From UBA2966 sp965242505 (GTDB taxonomy: Bacteria; Pseudomonadota; Alphaproteobacteria; UBA2966): a stretch of 64,000 nt of DNA. The stretch lies in the NCBI GenBank assembly GCA_965242505.1, contig OZ251449.1, positions 3,602,912 through 3,666,911 of the forward strand. The letters run 5' to 3'. The notes beneath the pieces were generated by a model. The model searched no databases. It was not told where the DNA came from and saw only the letters and a program-made list of their open reading frames with translations. Position numbers and translations under genes: made by a program. This document shows positions 8,212-15,326 of the stretch, in pieces. The first letter of the stretch is position 1. Every line of letters starts with the position of its first letter.

Positions 8212-8468
8212 TGGATTGCCCGCATGATGAATCTCGCTTCAGTTCCAGGTGACTGCGCCATCGCTCCGTCCGCTTCCGGTTGTGTGGCCGCGAAGAGGCT
8301 GCGGTCGAGGGCTTGCCGGGCATCTTCCCGGATTTCGTCGCGCCGCCAAATGTCTTCGATACGTTCGATTTTCGCCGGAAGGATGAGCCGTTCGCCGATC
8401 CGTTCTTCGAGCTCCGGCTGTTTTCCGCATATGAAAGGAATTGGACCGACCCGCGCGCGGTCGGTCAT
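8208..8468 (-). CDS. Conserved 86-residue protein upstream of MTase–HNH copy B
   Basis: This is the second copy of the unrecognised protein at 6611–6871. It differs at only a few residues (for example E to K in L-P-A-K-I-E and S to L in D-R-S-L-F), and has the same length and the same 4-bp coupling to its methyltransferase. Retention of an intact frame in both copies argues that the protein is made and useful to the system. Function is unknown. Confidence 0.7.
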   Translation of the reverse strand: MTDRARVGPIPFICGKQPELEERIGERLILPAKIERIEDIWRRDEIREDARQALDRSLFAATQPEADGAMAQSPGTEARFIMRAIQ

Positions 8469-8477
8469 CTCGTCCGT

Positions 8478-8516
8478 TCAGGTCCGCGGCCCTTGATCGG
8501 TGGGCGCGTCGCTCAT
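8478..8516 (-). CDS. Possible 12-codon leader ORF (copy B)
   Basis: It has the same twelve-residue product as at 6881–6919 and differs by one synonymous change. It ends 9 bp before the small conserved gene. Confidence 0.25.
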   Translation of the reverse strand: MSDAPTDQGPRT

Positions 8517-8550
8517 GGTCCGGGTCTCCCGTGCGTCGCCGGCTCGCCGA

Positions 8551-8607
8551 CGGTCGGGAAAGCGGCGTCAGGTTGCCACAGCGGGGCGGCGTTCGGCAAA
8601 CGCCCCG
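8551..8607. repeat. 57-bp direct repeat, right copy, bounding the duplicated MTase–HNH cassettes
   Basis: It is identical over 57 bp to 5033–5089. With the left copy it frames both cassettes and suggests the boundaries of the inserted or amplified unit. Confidence 0.85.
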
Positions 8608-8650
8608 GACTCCCGGTCGAACCGGCCTGGCGCCTCGTGGAACAGCTCTC

Positions 8651-8797
8651 CTCCCCCCTGGCGTGACCCCCACCCCGACCCTCCCCCTGCAAGGGGGAGG
8701 GAGAAGAAGGGGACGCGGAGGGAGCCGTCGACGCTCCTCCTCCCCTGACCATTCATACTCCTCCCCCCTGACAGGGGGGAGGTCGGGAGGGGGGTGA
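8651..8797. repeat. REP-like palindromic cluster
   Basis: One type B and one type A palindrome lie in opposite orientation, joined by CTCCTCCCCTGACCATTCAT-type linkers. They occupy most of the 425-bp gap before the hipB-like gene. Nothing else recognisable lies between the cassette repeat and the operator at 8881. Confidence 0.85.
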
Positions 8798-8866
8798 GCG
8801 CCGGAGGCCGCCGCGCCCGCGCCGCCCGTCTCCCGGCTCGGCCGGCCCGCCGGGACGTACACGATA

Positions 8867-8902
8867 TTGACTTATGTGGCGGTCATGAACATTCTCATGA
8901 CC
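8867..8902 (+). promoter_or_regulatory. Promoter with perfect palindromic operator upstream of hipB-like gene
   Basis: TTGACT at 8867–8872 is a good −35. About 17 bp downstream the −10 position lies inside a perfect inverted repeat: GGTCATGA (8881–8888), six-base spacer, TCATGACC (8895–8902). Further GGTCA half-sites follow at about 8911 and 8921. This is the layout expected for autoregulation by a HipB-type repressor; binding is inferred. Confidence 0.6.
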
Positions 8903-8941
8903 TTCACAACGGTCAATTCCGGTCATATGGAGTCCGGTCGC

Positions 8942-9277
8942 ATGGCGAACAGACCGCGCGCCTACTCGCGTCTCACCAGGGAGGCGCTGGTCCTTCTGGG
9001 CAAGCAGATCAGGCTCGCCCGCAAGGGGCGGCGCATGTCCGAACACGATCTCGCCGCCCGGGCCGGTATCGCCAGGAGCACCCTGCAACGCATCGAGAAG
9101 GGCGACCCTTCGGTCGAGATCGGCCTCGCGCTGGAGGCCGCCACCCTCACGGGCGTCGACCTGTTCGCGCCGGAGGCGACGACGCTGGCGCCGCGGATCG
9201 GCCGCGTCGACGACAAGCTCGCCCTCATGCCGGGCTCGATCCGCAAGACCCGGCGCAAGGTCGACGATGATTTCTGA
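8942..9277 (+). CDS. hipB: HipB-type XRE antitoxin/repressor
   Basis: The 111-residue protein starts at MANRPRAYSR, just downstream of a palindromic operator; in-frame upstream starts exist but would run through the operator. Residues ~15–75 are an XRE helix-turn-helix (G-K-Q-I-R-L-A-R-K-G-R-R-M-S-E and A-G-I-A-R-S-T-L-Q-R-I-E-K-G). The tail ending R-K-V-D-D-D-F is typical of HipB-like proteins encoded immediately before HipA kinases. No hipA is present: the next frame begins correctly but stops after 13 codons. It is therefore an orphan antitoxin or regulator. Confidence 0.7.
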   Translation: MANRPRAYSRLTREALVLLGKQIRLARKGRRMSEHDLAARAGIARSTLQRIEKGDPSVEIGLALEAATLTGVDLFAPEATTLAPRIGRVDDKLALMPGSIRKTRRKVDDDF

Positions 9278-9376
9278 CGTATCGCCGCCACGGGAATGCT
9301 TCGTCTGAACGACCTCGCGTTCGAAGGACTGGAGGATCGGCTCGGCGACATCGTCGGGGACCTGCCCGACGGATAG
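9267..9376 (+). pseudogene. Probable hipA remnant
   Basis: An ATG overlapping the hipB end by 11 bp opens MISDVSPPRECFV and then stops at 9306–9308. This is the kind of N-terminus seen in HipA-like kinases, at the expected overlapping position. A further 26-codon frame in a different phase (9296–9376, ending D-L-P-D-G) may be residual coding sequence. The reading is weak, based on position and the short match to memory of HipA starts. Confidence 0.3.
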
Positions 9377-9388
9377 CCCGCGTTTCCC

Positions 9389-9482
9389 CTGGCGGCGACC
9401 CCCACCCCGACCCTCCCCCTGCCAGGGGGAGGGAGAAGAGGGGGGGAGGGAGAAGGAGGGGGAGGTCGGGAGGGGGGTGGGC
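9389..9482. repeat. REP-like palindromic cluster
   Basis: A type B unit runs into a shortened type A unit, ending about 80 bp before the GMC oxidoreductase start. Confidence 0.85.
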
Positions 9483-9562
9483 GCCGCGCCATGTGCTATA
9501 AGGCCGCCTGATCGGCGAGCGCCGCCGCCGCTTCGACTGGCCCGCGGGCCGCACGGGGAACG

Positions 9563-11197
9563 ATGTCCGAACGGGAATACGACTACATCGTCGTCGGCGC
9601 GGGGTCGGCGGGATGCGCGCTGGCCGCGCGGCTGACGGAGACCGGGCGGTTCCGCGTCCTCCTCGCGGAGGCCGGCGGCAAGGACCGCAACGTCTGGATC
9701 CACGTCCCCCTCGGCGTCGGCAAGCTGATCAACAACGAGAAGTACGCCTGGAAGTTCTTCAGCACGCCCCAGCGGCACATGAACGAGCGGATGATCTATT
9801 CGCCCCGGGGCAAGGTGCTCGGCGGGTCGAGCGCGCTGAACGGCATGGCGCACGTCTGGGGCGAGGCGGCCGTGTTCGATTCCTGGCGCGATTCGGGCCT
9901 GGTCGGCTGGGGCTTCGACGACCTCAAGCCGTACTTCATGCGGCTCGAGAACAACGGCTACACCGATTCGCCGGACCGCGGCCACGAGGGTCCCGTCGGC
10001 ATCACCGACCTCAAGGCCCGGATGCCGGATCCGCTGTCCGACGCCTTCCTGGCCGCCTGCGCCTCGGCCGGCATCGAGGAGACGCCGGACTACAACGGCG
10101 CCGCCTACGAAGGCGCGCGCTACCTGGAGCAGACGGCGCGCGAGGGGCGCCGCGTCACGACCGCCGTCGCCTATCTCCGCGGTCTCCGGCATGCGTCGAG
10201 GCTGGACGTCCGCACCGGCGCGCTGGTGGAATGGGTGCTGTTCGACGGTCGGCGGGCCGTCGGGATCTCCTACCGTCAGGGCCTACGGCGCCTGACCGCG
10301 AGGGCGCGCGGCGAGGTCCTGATCTGCGGCGGCGCCGTGAAGTCGCCCCAGATACTCGAACTGTCCGGGATCGGCCAGGGCGCGCTCCTTCAGCGCCACG
10401 GCATCCCGCTGGTCCACGACCTCCCCGACGTCGGCGAGCACCTGAGCGACCATCTCCAGGTGCGATGCACCTACCGGACGACGTTGCCGATCACCATCAA
10501 CGACGTCGTGCGCAGCCCGTACCACAGGGCCCGGCACGGGCTCCGGTATCTGCTGACCCGCAAGGGCCCGATGGCGGGCACGTCGTCCACGGCGCACGCC
10601 ATCGCCCGGACGGACCCGTCGCTCCCCAGGGCCGACGCGATGGTCCGCCTCTACCAGATCAGCGGCGCGGACCGCTATTCCCGGAGCAAGGCCGGCGGCA
10701 TCGACCCGTTCCCCGGCTTCACCATCGGCGGCTTCAAGCTCCATCCCGCCTCGCGCGGCTCGACGCACGTCAAGTCTCCCGACCCGGACCAGGACCCGGC
10801 CCTGAACCCCAACTATCTCGACGAACCGGAAGACAGGGACGCGGCCGTCCGCATCCTGAAGCTGATCCGGAGGATTGCGGGCCGGCCGGAGTGGCGGGAC
10901 TACGTCGTCGAGGAGCGCCGGCCGGGACCGGAGGTCCGCGACGACGACGCCCTGCTCGACTACGTCAGGGATACCGGACAGACCGCGTGGCACACCGTCG
11001 GCAGCTGCCGCATGGGCGCCGCGGGATCGTCCGTGCTCGATTCGTCCCTGCGCGTGCGCGGCGTCGAACGGCTGCGCGTGATCGACGCGTCGGCGCTGCC
11101 GACGATCCCGTCGTCCAACACCAACGCGGCGGCCATCGTCGTCGGCGAGAAGGGCGCCGATCTGGTGCTCGCGGACTCCGCCTCCGGCAACGTCTGA
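9563..11197 (+). CDS. GMC family oxidoreductase (choline-dehydrogenase-like)
   Basis: The 544-residue protein is full length for the family. The N-terminal ADP-binding motif G-A-G-S-A-G-C-A-L-A-A-R-L holds FAD. The GMC signature region G-K-V-L-G-G-S-S-A-L-N-G-M follows at ~88, and the second signature G-A-V-K-S-P-Q-I-L-E-L-S-G-I-G is central. The C-terminal catalytic part has W-H-T-V-G-S-C-R-M-G and S-N-T-N-A-A-A-I. These enzymes oxidise alcohols to aldehydes with FAD. The convergent zinc alcohol dehydrogenase next door may act on related substrates, but no specific substrate can be assigned. Confidence 0.92.
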   Translation: MSEREYDYIVVGAGSAGCALAARLTETGRFRVLLAEAGGKDRNVWIHVPLGVGKLINNEKYAWKFFSTPQRHMNERMIYSPRGKVLGGSSALNGMAHVWGEAAVFDSWRDSGLVGWGFDDLKPYFMRLENNGYTDSPDRGHEGPVGITDLKARMPDPLSDAFLAACASAGIEETPDYNGAAYEGARYLEQTAREGRRVTTAVAYLRGLRHASRLDVRTGALVEWVLFDGRRAVGISYRQGLRRLTARARGEVLICGGAVKSPQILELSGIGQGALLQRHGIPLVHDLPDVGEHLSDHLQVRCTYRTTLPITINDVVRSPYHRARHGLRYLLTRKGPMAGTSSTAHAIARTDPSLPRADAMVRLYQISGADRYSRSKAGGIDPFPGFTIGGFKLHPASRGSTHVKSPDPDQDPALNPNYLDEPEDRDAAVRILKLIRRIAGRPEWRDYVVEERRPGPEVRDDDALLDYVRDTGQTAWHTVGSCRMGAAGSSVLDSSLRVRGVERLRVIDASALPTIPSSNTNAAAIVVGEKGADLVLADSASGNV

Positions 11198-11210
11198 GGG
11201 ACGGCCGGAG

Positions 11211-12272
11211 TCAGGGCCGGAGGACCGTCCGGCCGACGACCTTGCCGCCCCGCCGGAGATCCTCCAGGACGCTCGTCGCCTCTTCCAGCGGTCGCGTCGC
11301 GACCGGCAGCGGCGCGACCTTGCCGGCCATGACCAGGGCCATCAGCGCCTCCAGTTCCTCCAGGGAGCCGACGTAGGAGCCCCGCAGCGTGCGGTTGTGA
11401 AGGGGAAGGAACGGCAGCGGGAAGCGGAACCTGCCGCCGTACAGGCCGACGATCACCTGCGCGCCGCCGCGGCAGAGCGAGTCGAAGCCGAACTGCGCGG
11501 TCTCCGGGGCGCCGACGAAGTCGACCGCGGCGCGGACGCCGCCGCCGGACAGCTCCTTCACCTCCTCCGCGGCGTCGGCGGCGGCGTTGTCCACGGCGTG
11601 CGCCGCGCCGGCGTCCAGGGCCGCCCGGCGTTTCTCGGGGTCGATGTCGGCGACCACGATCCTGGCGCCGGTGAGGGCCGGCGCGACGTTCACCGCGTTG
11701 AGGCCGACGCCTCCGGCGCCGACGATGAGGAGGGTGTCGCCGTCGGCGAGCGGCATGACCTTCCGAAGCGCGCTGTAGACGGTCAGGCCGGAGCAGGCGT
11801 AGGTGCAGGCCAGCGCCTCGGGCACGTCGCCGTAGGCCACCAGATAGCGGGCGTGCGGGACGACGATGTGGTCGCTGTATCCGCCGGGCCGGCGCGTGCC
11901 CAGCGGACTCGGCGATACGCAGTCGACCTCGCGGTCGTCCCCGCAGGCGCGGCACGCGCCGCAGCCGACCCAGGGGAAGACGACGCGCCTGTCGCCGACG
12001 GACACGCCGTCGGCGTCCGGGCCGAGGGCGACGACCTCGCCGATGACCTCGTGGCCCATGGTGAACGGGAGCTCCACGCCGCGGCTCTCGATGGTGGCGC
12101 GCTCGCCGTCGCCGAGATCGAAGTACCCCTGCCAGACGTGCACGTCGGTATGGCACACGCCGCACGCCGCGACCTTGACGAGAACCTCCGCGCCCTGCGG
12201 GTCGGGGGTGGGGTGCTCGCGCATCTGGAGGGGTTCGCCCCATTCGACGATCTGGCAGCTTCGCATGGTCAT
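11211..12272 (-). CDS. Zinc-dependent alcohol dehydrogenase (MDR family)
   Basis: The 353-residue protein has the complete medium-chain dehydrogenase layout: catalytic-zinc motif C-G-V-C-H-T-D, the T-M-G-H-E segment, the structural-zinc cysteines in C-G-A-C-R-A-C-G-D-D-R-E-V-D-C, and a Rossmann G-A-G-G-V-G-L-N-A-V. A D in V-V-A-D-I-D suggests NAD preference. It catalyses reversible alcohol/aldehyde oxidation; the substrate is unknown. It is convergent with the GMC oxidoreductase (13-bp gap). Two starts two codons apart are possible. Confidence 0.92.
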   Translation of the reverse strand: MTMRSCQIVEWGEPLQMREHPTPDPQGAEVLVKVAACGVCHTDVHVWQGYFDLGDGERATIESRGVELPFTMGHEVIGEVVALGPDADGVSVGDRRVVFPWVGCGACRACGDDREVDCVSPSPLGTRRPGGYSDHIVVPHARYLVAYGDVPEALACTYACSGLTVYSALRKVMPLADGDTLLIVGAGGVGLNAVNVAPALTGARIVVADIDPEKRRAALDAGAAHAVDNAAADAAEEVKELSGGGVRAAVDFVGAPETAQFGFDSLCRGGAQVIVGLYGGRFRFPLPFLPLHNRTLRGSYVGSLEELEALMALVMAGKVAPLPVATRPLEEATSVLEDLRRGGKVVGRTVLRP

Positions 12273-12353
12273 GGCCTCGACGTTTCGGTTTCCGTCCGGC
12301 GGCCATTGTGCGGGTTCGCCTGCGCGGAGTCACGGGCCGAGTCCGGCCGCGGT

Positions 12354-12462
12354 CCACCCCCCTCCCGACCTCCCCCCTGTTATGGGGGAGGAGTGATAAT
12401 GGCTCCCTCTCCCTTGCAGGGGGAGGGTCGGGGTGGGGGTCGCGCCAGGGGGAGGAGCATGA
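12354..12462. repeat. REP-like palindromic cluster
   Basis: One type A and one type B palindrome lie between the alcohol dehydrogenase promoter region and the end of the AIR-synthase-like gene. Confidence 0.85.
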
Positions 12463-12475
12463 ACGGCGCCCGCGC

Positions 12476-13474
12476 TCACCCCTCCGACAGCCGCGACAGC
12501 TCGTCCCGTTCGTGGCGGACCAGCTCTCCCCCGCCCGCCAGCCGCACGCCGCGGCCGGCTTCCGCGCGGGCGATGCGCGTCGCCGTATGTCCGTCCGCGT
12601 CGAGCCGTCGGCGGGCGGCCTCGGCGGCCTCCGGCGAGAAGCCGGCGAGCAGGGCGCCGGAGGCGAGGACCCCCCACGGATCGAGGCCCAGCGCCCGGCA
12701 GATCCGGCGGCCGGGCTCGAACCACTGCACCGCCGCCTCGTCGACGACGAGCGCGACGCCCGACGCCTCCGCCAGCTCGTGCAGGCCGGCCGAAAGGCCC
12801 CCCTCGGTCGGGTCGTGCATGGCCCGCGCGCCCAGTTCGGCCGCCCGCAAGGCCGGGGCCACGATGGAGATGCCCGGGTCCTCGATCGCGCGCGCGGCGG
12901 CGCGCAGGACGTCGTCCGGTATCCCCCGCGGGGAGCGGGCCGCCTCGGCGGCGAGCGCGGCGGCCCCCTCGACCGGCGCGGGGCCGACCTGGAGGACGGC
13001 GTCTCCGAGCGACAGGCCGCCGGTGGGCACGAACCCGCCGTCCTCGCGCAGGCCCATCATCTGCCCCACGACCACGGGCCGCGCGACGGCGTCCGTGACC
13101 TCCGTGTGTCCGCCGACGAGGGCCACGCCCATGCCGTCGAGCGCCGCGCGCATGGCCGCGAACAACGCCCGCGCCTCCGCGGCCCCGGTTCCGGGCGGCA
13201 GGAGGACGACGGCGAGGAACCACCGCGGCCGGGCGCCCATCGCGGCGACGTCGTTGGCGTTGACGAGGGCGGCGTGGGCGCCGACGCCCGCGTCGGTGAG
13301 CGTGATCGGGTCGGCGGCCACGACCAGCGCGCCGCCGGGCACGTCGATGACGCCGGCGTCCTCGCCCACCGCGGGCGGCAGGCGGACCTCCGCCGCCGCC
13401 GCGGCGGCGCCGGACAGGAGCTCGCGGAGAAGGGACGCCGGCAGCTTGCCGGGACGGAGTCTCTCTTCGGACAC
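12476..13474 (-). CDS. AIR synthase-related (HypE/ThiL/PurM superfamily) protein
   Basis: The protein is ~332 residues from a GTG start (VSEERL...), preferred because GAGGA lies 6 bp upstream; an ATG nine codons earlier is also open. Motifs fit the superfamily's ATP-binding N-domain: G-E-D-A-G-V-I-D, A-D-P-I-T-L-T, H-A-A-L-V-N-A-N-D-V-A-A-M-G-A, and G-G-H-T-E-V-T. The C-domain has A-M-H-D-P-T-E-G-G-L. It most resembles HypE-like stand-alone proteins seen without hydrogenase genes. No [NiFe]-hydrogenase or Hyp genes are nearby. It lacks the N-terminal Cys/Sec region of SelD. The substrate is unknown. Confidence 0.8.
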   Translation of the reverse strand: MSEERLRPGKLPASLLRELLSGAAAAAAEVRLPPAVGEDAGVIDVPGGALVVAADPITLTDAGVGAHAALVNANDVAAMGARPRWFLAVVLLPPGTGAAEARALFAAMRAALDGMGVALVGGHTEVTDAVARPVVVGQMMGLREDGGFVPTGGLSLGDAVLQVGPAPVEGAAALAAEAARSPRGIPDDVLRAAARAIEDPGISIVAPALRAAELGARAMHDPTEGGLSAGLHELAEASGVALVVDEAAVQWFEPGRRICRALGLDPWGVLASGALLAGFSPEAAEAARRRLDADGHTATRIARAEAGRGVRLAGGGELVRHERDELSRLSEG

Positions 13475-13540
13475 GGACGATCCTCGGCCCGCATTTCCCA
13501 TGGCGGCGGGGATCGGGGAGTGTGCGGCGTCGCGGGACCG

Positions 13541-13727
13541 CGGTCCACCCCCCTCCCGACGTCCCCCCCTCTCCCTTGCAGGGGGAGGGTCGGGGTGGGG
13601 GTCACCGGCGCGCCAATTCGCACGCTTCGCACATCCTCCGGACCCCCCTCCCGACCTCCCCCCTGTCAGGGGGGAGGAGCGTCAATGGTCAGGGGGGGAG
13701 GGTCGGGGTGGGGGTCACCGCCGGGAG
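13541..13727. repeat. REP-like palindromic cluster
   Basis: Alternating type A and B palindromes (A-B-A-B) fill most of the divergent gap between the AIR-synthase-like gene and the SDR gene. Any promoters for these genes must lie at the edges of this cluster. Confidence 0.85.
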
Positions 13728-13839
13728 GAAGGAGCGCGAGCGCAACCGGGTCGGCCGCCTCCGGCGCGCCTTGCGGGCGGGGCCGCGCGCGCCTACCCTT
13801 CCGTCCGGCAATCGGAGGATCGCACAGGGAGATTGGAGA

Positions 13840-14670
13840 ATGACGCACCCCGCAATGGCGCCCGGCCGCGTCGCCGTCGTCACCGGCGCGGCGAACGGCA
13901 TCGGCCTCGCCGCCGTCAAGCGCTACGCCTCGTTCGGCATGAAGGTCTGCATGGCGGACGTGGACGGGGAGGCGCTGGCCGCCGCCGCCGGGGAGGTCGC
14001 GGAGATCGCCGCGGGCGGCGCCGGCGACGTGATGACGGCGCGGACCGACGTCGGCCGCCGCGAGGACGTCCTGGCGCTGAAGGAGGCCGCCTACGACCGG
14101 TTCGGCGAGGTCGCGGTCCTGATGAACAACGCGGCCACCCGGGCGCGGGCCGGAGCCCTCGACGGCCGCGAGGCGTGGGTGGAGTCGATGAACGTGAACC
14201 TGTGGGGCGTCGTCAACGGGACGCAGGCGTTCGCGCCCGCCATGATCGCGCAGGACACGCCGTGCGTCATCGTCAACACCAGCTCCAAGCAGGGCATCAC
14301 GCTGCCGCCCGGCAACACGCCCTACAACGTCGCCAAGGCGGGGGTGAAGGCCTATACCGAGCTGTTGCAGCACGAGCTCCGCAACGTCGAGGGATGCCGG
14401 GTGACGGCCCACATGCTGGTGCCCGGCTGGACCACCCGCGGCGGCTTCGAGCACCGGAAGGGCCAGTGGTCGCCCGACCAGGTGGTGGACAGGATGATCC
14501 CCGCGATCGAGCGCGGCGACTTCTACATCGTCTGCCCCGACGACGACGTGACGCCGGAGATGGACCGCAAGCGGATCCTCTGGGGCGCCGGAGACATCGC
14601 CTACAACCGCCCGCCGCTCTCCCGCTGGCACGGCGATTACGACGAGGAGTTCGAACGCTTCGACGGGTGA
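13840..14670 (+). CDS. Short-chain dehydrogenase/reductase
   Basis: The 276-residue protein starts at the ATG following TTGGAGA. It carries T-G-A-A-N-G-I-G for NAD(P) binding, N-N-A-A in place of NNAG, the active-site serine in N-T-S-S-K-Q-G and Y-N-V-A-K for the Tyr/Lys pair. The aspartate in M-A-D-V-D after beta-2 suggests NAD(H) preference. It is a classical oxidoreductase of unknown substrate. The C-terminal 50 residues extend beyond the core fold. Confidence 0.9.
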   Translation: MTHPAMAPGRVAVVTGAANGIGLAAVKRYASFGMKVCMADVDGEALAAAAGEVAEIAAGGAGDVMTARTDVGRREDVLALKEAAYDRFGEVAVLMNNAATRARAGALDGREAWVESMNVNLWGVVNGTQAFAPAMIAQDTPCVIVNTSSKQGITLPPGNTPYNVAKAGVKAYTELLQHELRNVEGCRVTAHMLVPGWTTRGGFEHRKGQWSPDQVVDRMIPAIERGDFYIVCPDDDVTPEMDRKRILWGAGDIAYNRPPLSRWHGDYDEEFERFDG

Positions 14671-14706
14671 CGCCCGTTTCGGCCGGGCCGGCGGACCCGC
14701 GTCCGA

Positions 14707-15253
14707 TCCACCCCCCTCCCTTCCCCCTCTTCTCCCTCTCCCTTGCAGGGGGAGGGTCGGGGTGGGGGTCGCGCCGGGGGAGGAGCGGCGACGGGGCCGG
14801 CGGCCGTGGTCCACCCCCCTCCCGACCTCCCCCCTGTTAGGGGGGAGGAGTGTAGGTGGTCAGGGGGGAGGAGTACGGATGGTCAGGGGGAGGAGCGTCG
14901 ACGGCTCCCTCCCGTCCCCTTTCTTCTCCCTCTCCCTTGCAGGGGGAGGGTCGGGGTGGGGGTCGCGCCGGGGGAGGAGCGTCGACGGGGCCGGCGGCCG
15001 CGGTCCACCCCCCTCCCGACCTCCCCCCTGTTAGGGGGGAGGAGTGTAGGTGGTCAGGGGGGGAGGAGTACGGATGGTCAGGGGGAGGAGCGTCGACGGC
15101 TCCCTCCCGACCCCTTTCTTCTCCCTCTCCCTTGCAGGGGGAGGGTCGGGGTGGGGGTCGCCGGCGGCGGCCGTGGTCCACCCCCCTCCCGACCTCCCCC
15201 CTGTTATGGGGGAGGAGTACGGATGGTCAGGGGGAGGGTCGGGGTGGGGGTCC
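14707..15253. repeat. Tandem array of REP-like palindromes
   Basis: This is the largest repeat block in the window. A composite of type A, linkers GGTCAGGGGGGAGGAG and GTGTAGGTGGTCAGGGGGGA, and type B is repeated about three times with periods near 190 and 175 bp. Repeats begin around 14,812, 15,004 and 15,178. It fills the gap between the SDR gene and the MmeI-like enzyme. No gene or promoter can be distinguished inside it; the MmeI-like gene's promoter probably lies at 15,250–15,326. Confidence 0.9.
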
Positions 15254-15326
15254 GTGTTCCCGTTCGGTATGATCGCTGAATAGCGCCTTGCCGGGAACAA
15301 ACAGGGAAACTATATTCGGGACCGTC

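Noticed and set aside
12476..13474. SelD (selenide water dikinase), which would have supported the selenoprotein idea
   Set aside because: The protein lacks the N-terminal Cys/Sec–Lys region of SelD and reads as HypE-like; the selenocysteine case does not rest on it.
14707..15253. CRISPR array
   Set aside because: Repeats are long palindromic composites with period 175–190 bp and no unique spacers; no cas genes are present.
14743..15300. Several short overlapping frames rich in P-S-P-L-Q-G-E-G-R-G-G-G
   Set aside because: They are translations of the REP palindromes, occur in all frames and recur at every repeat locus.
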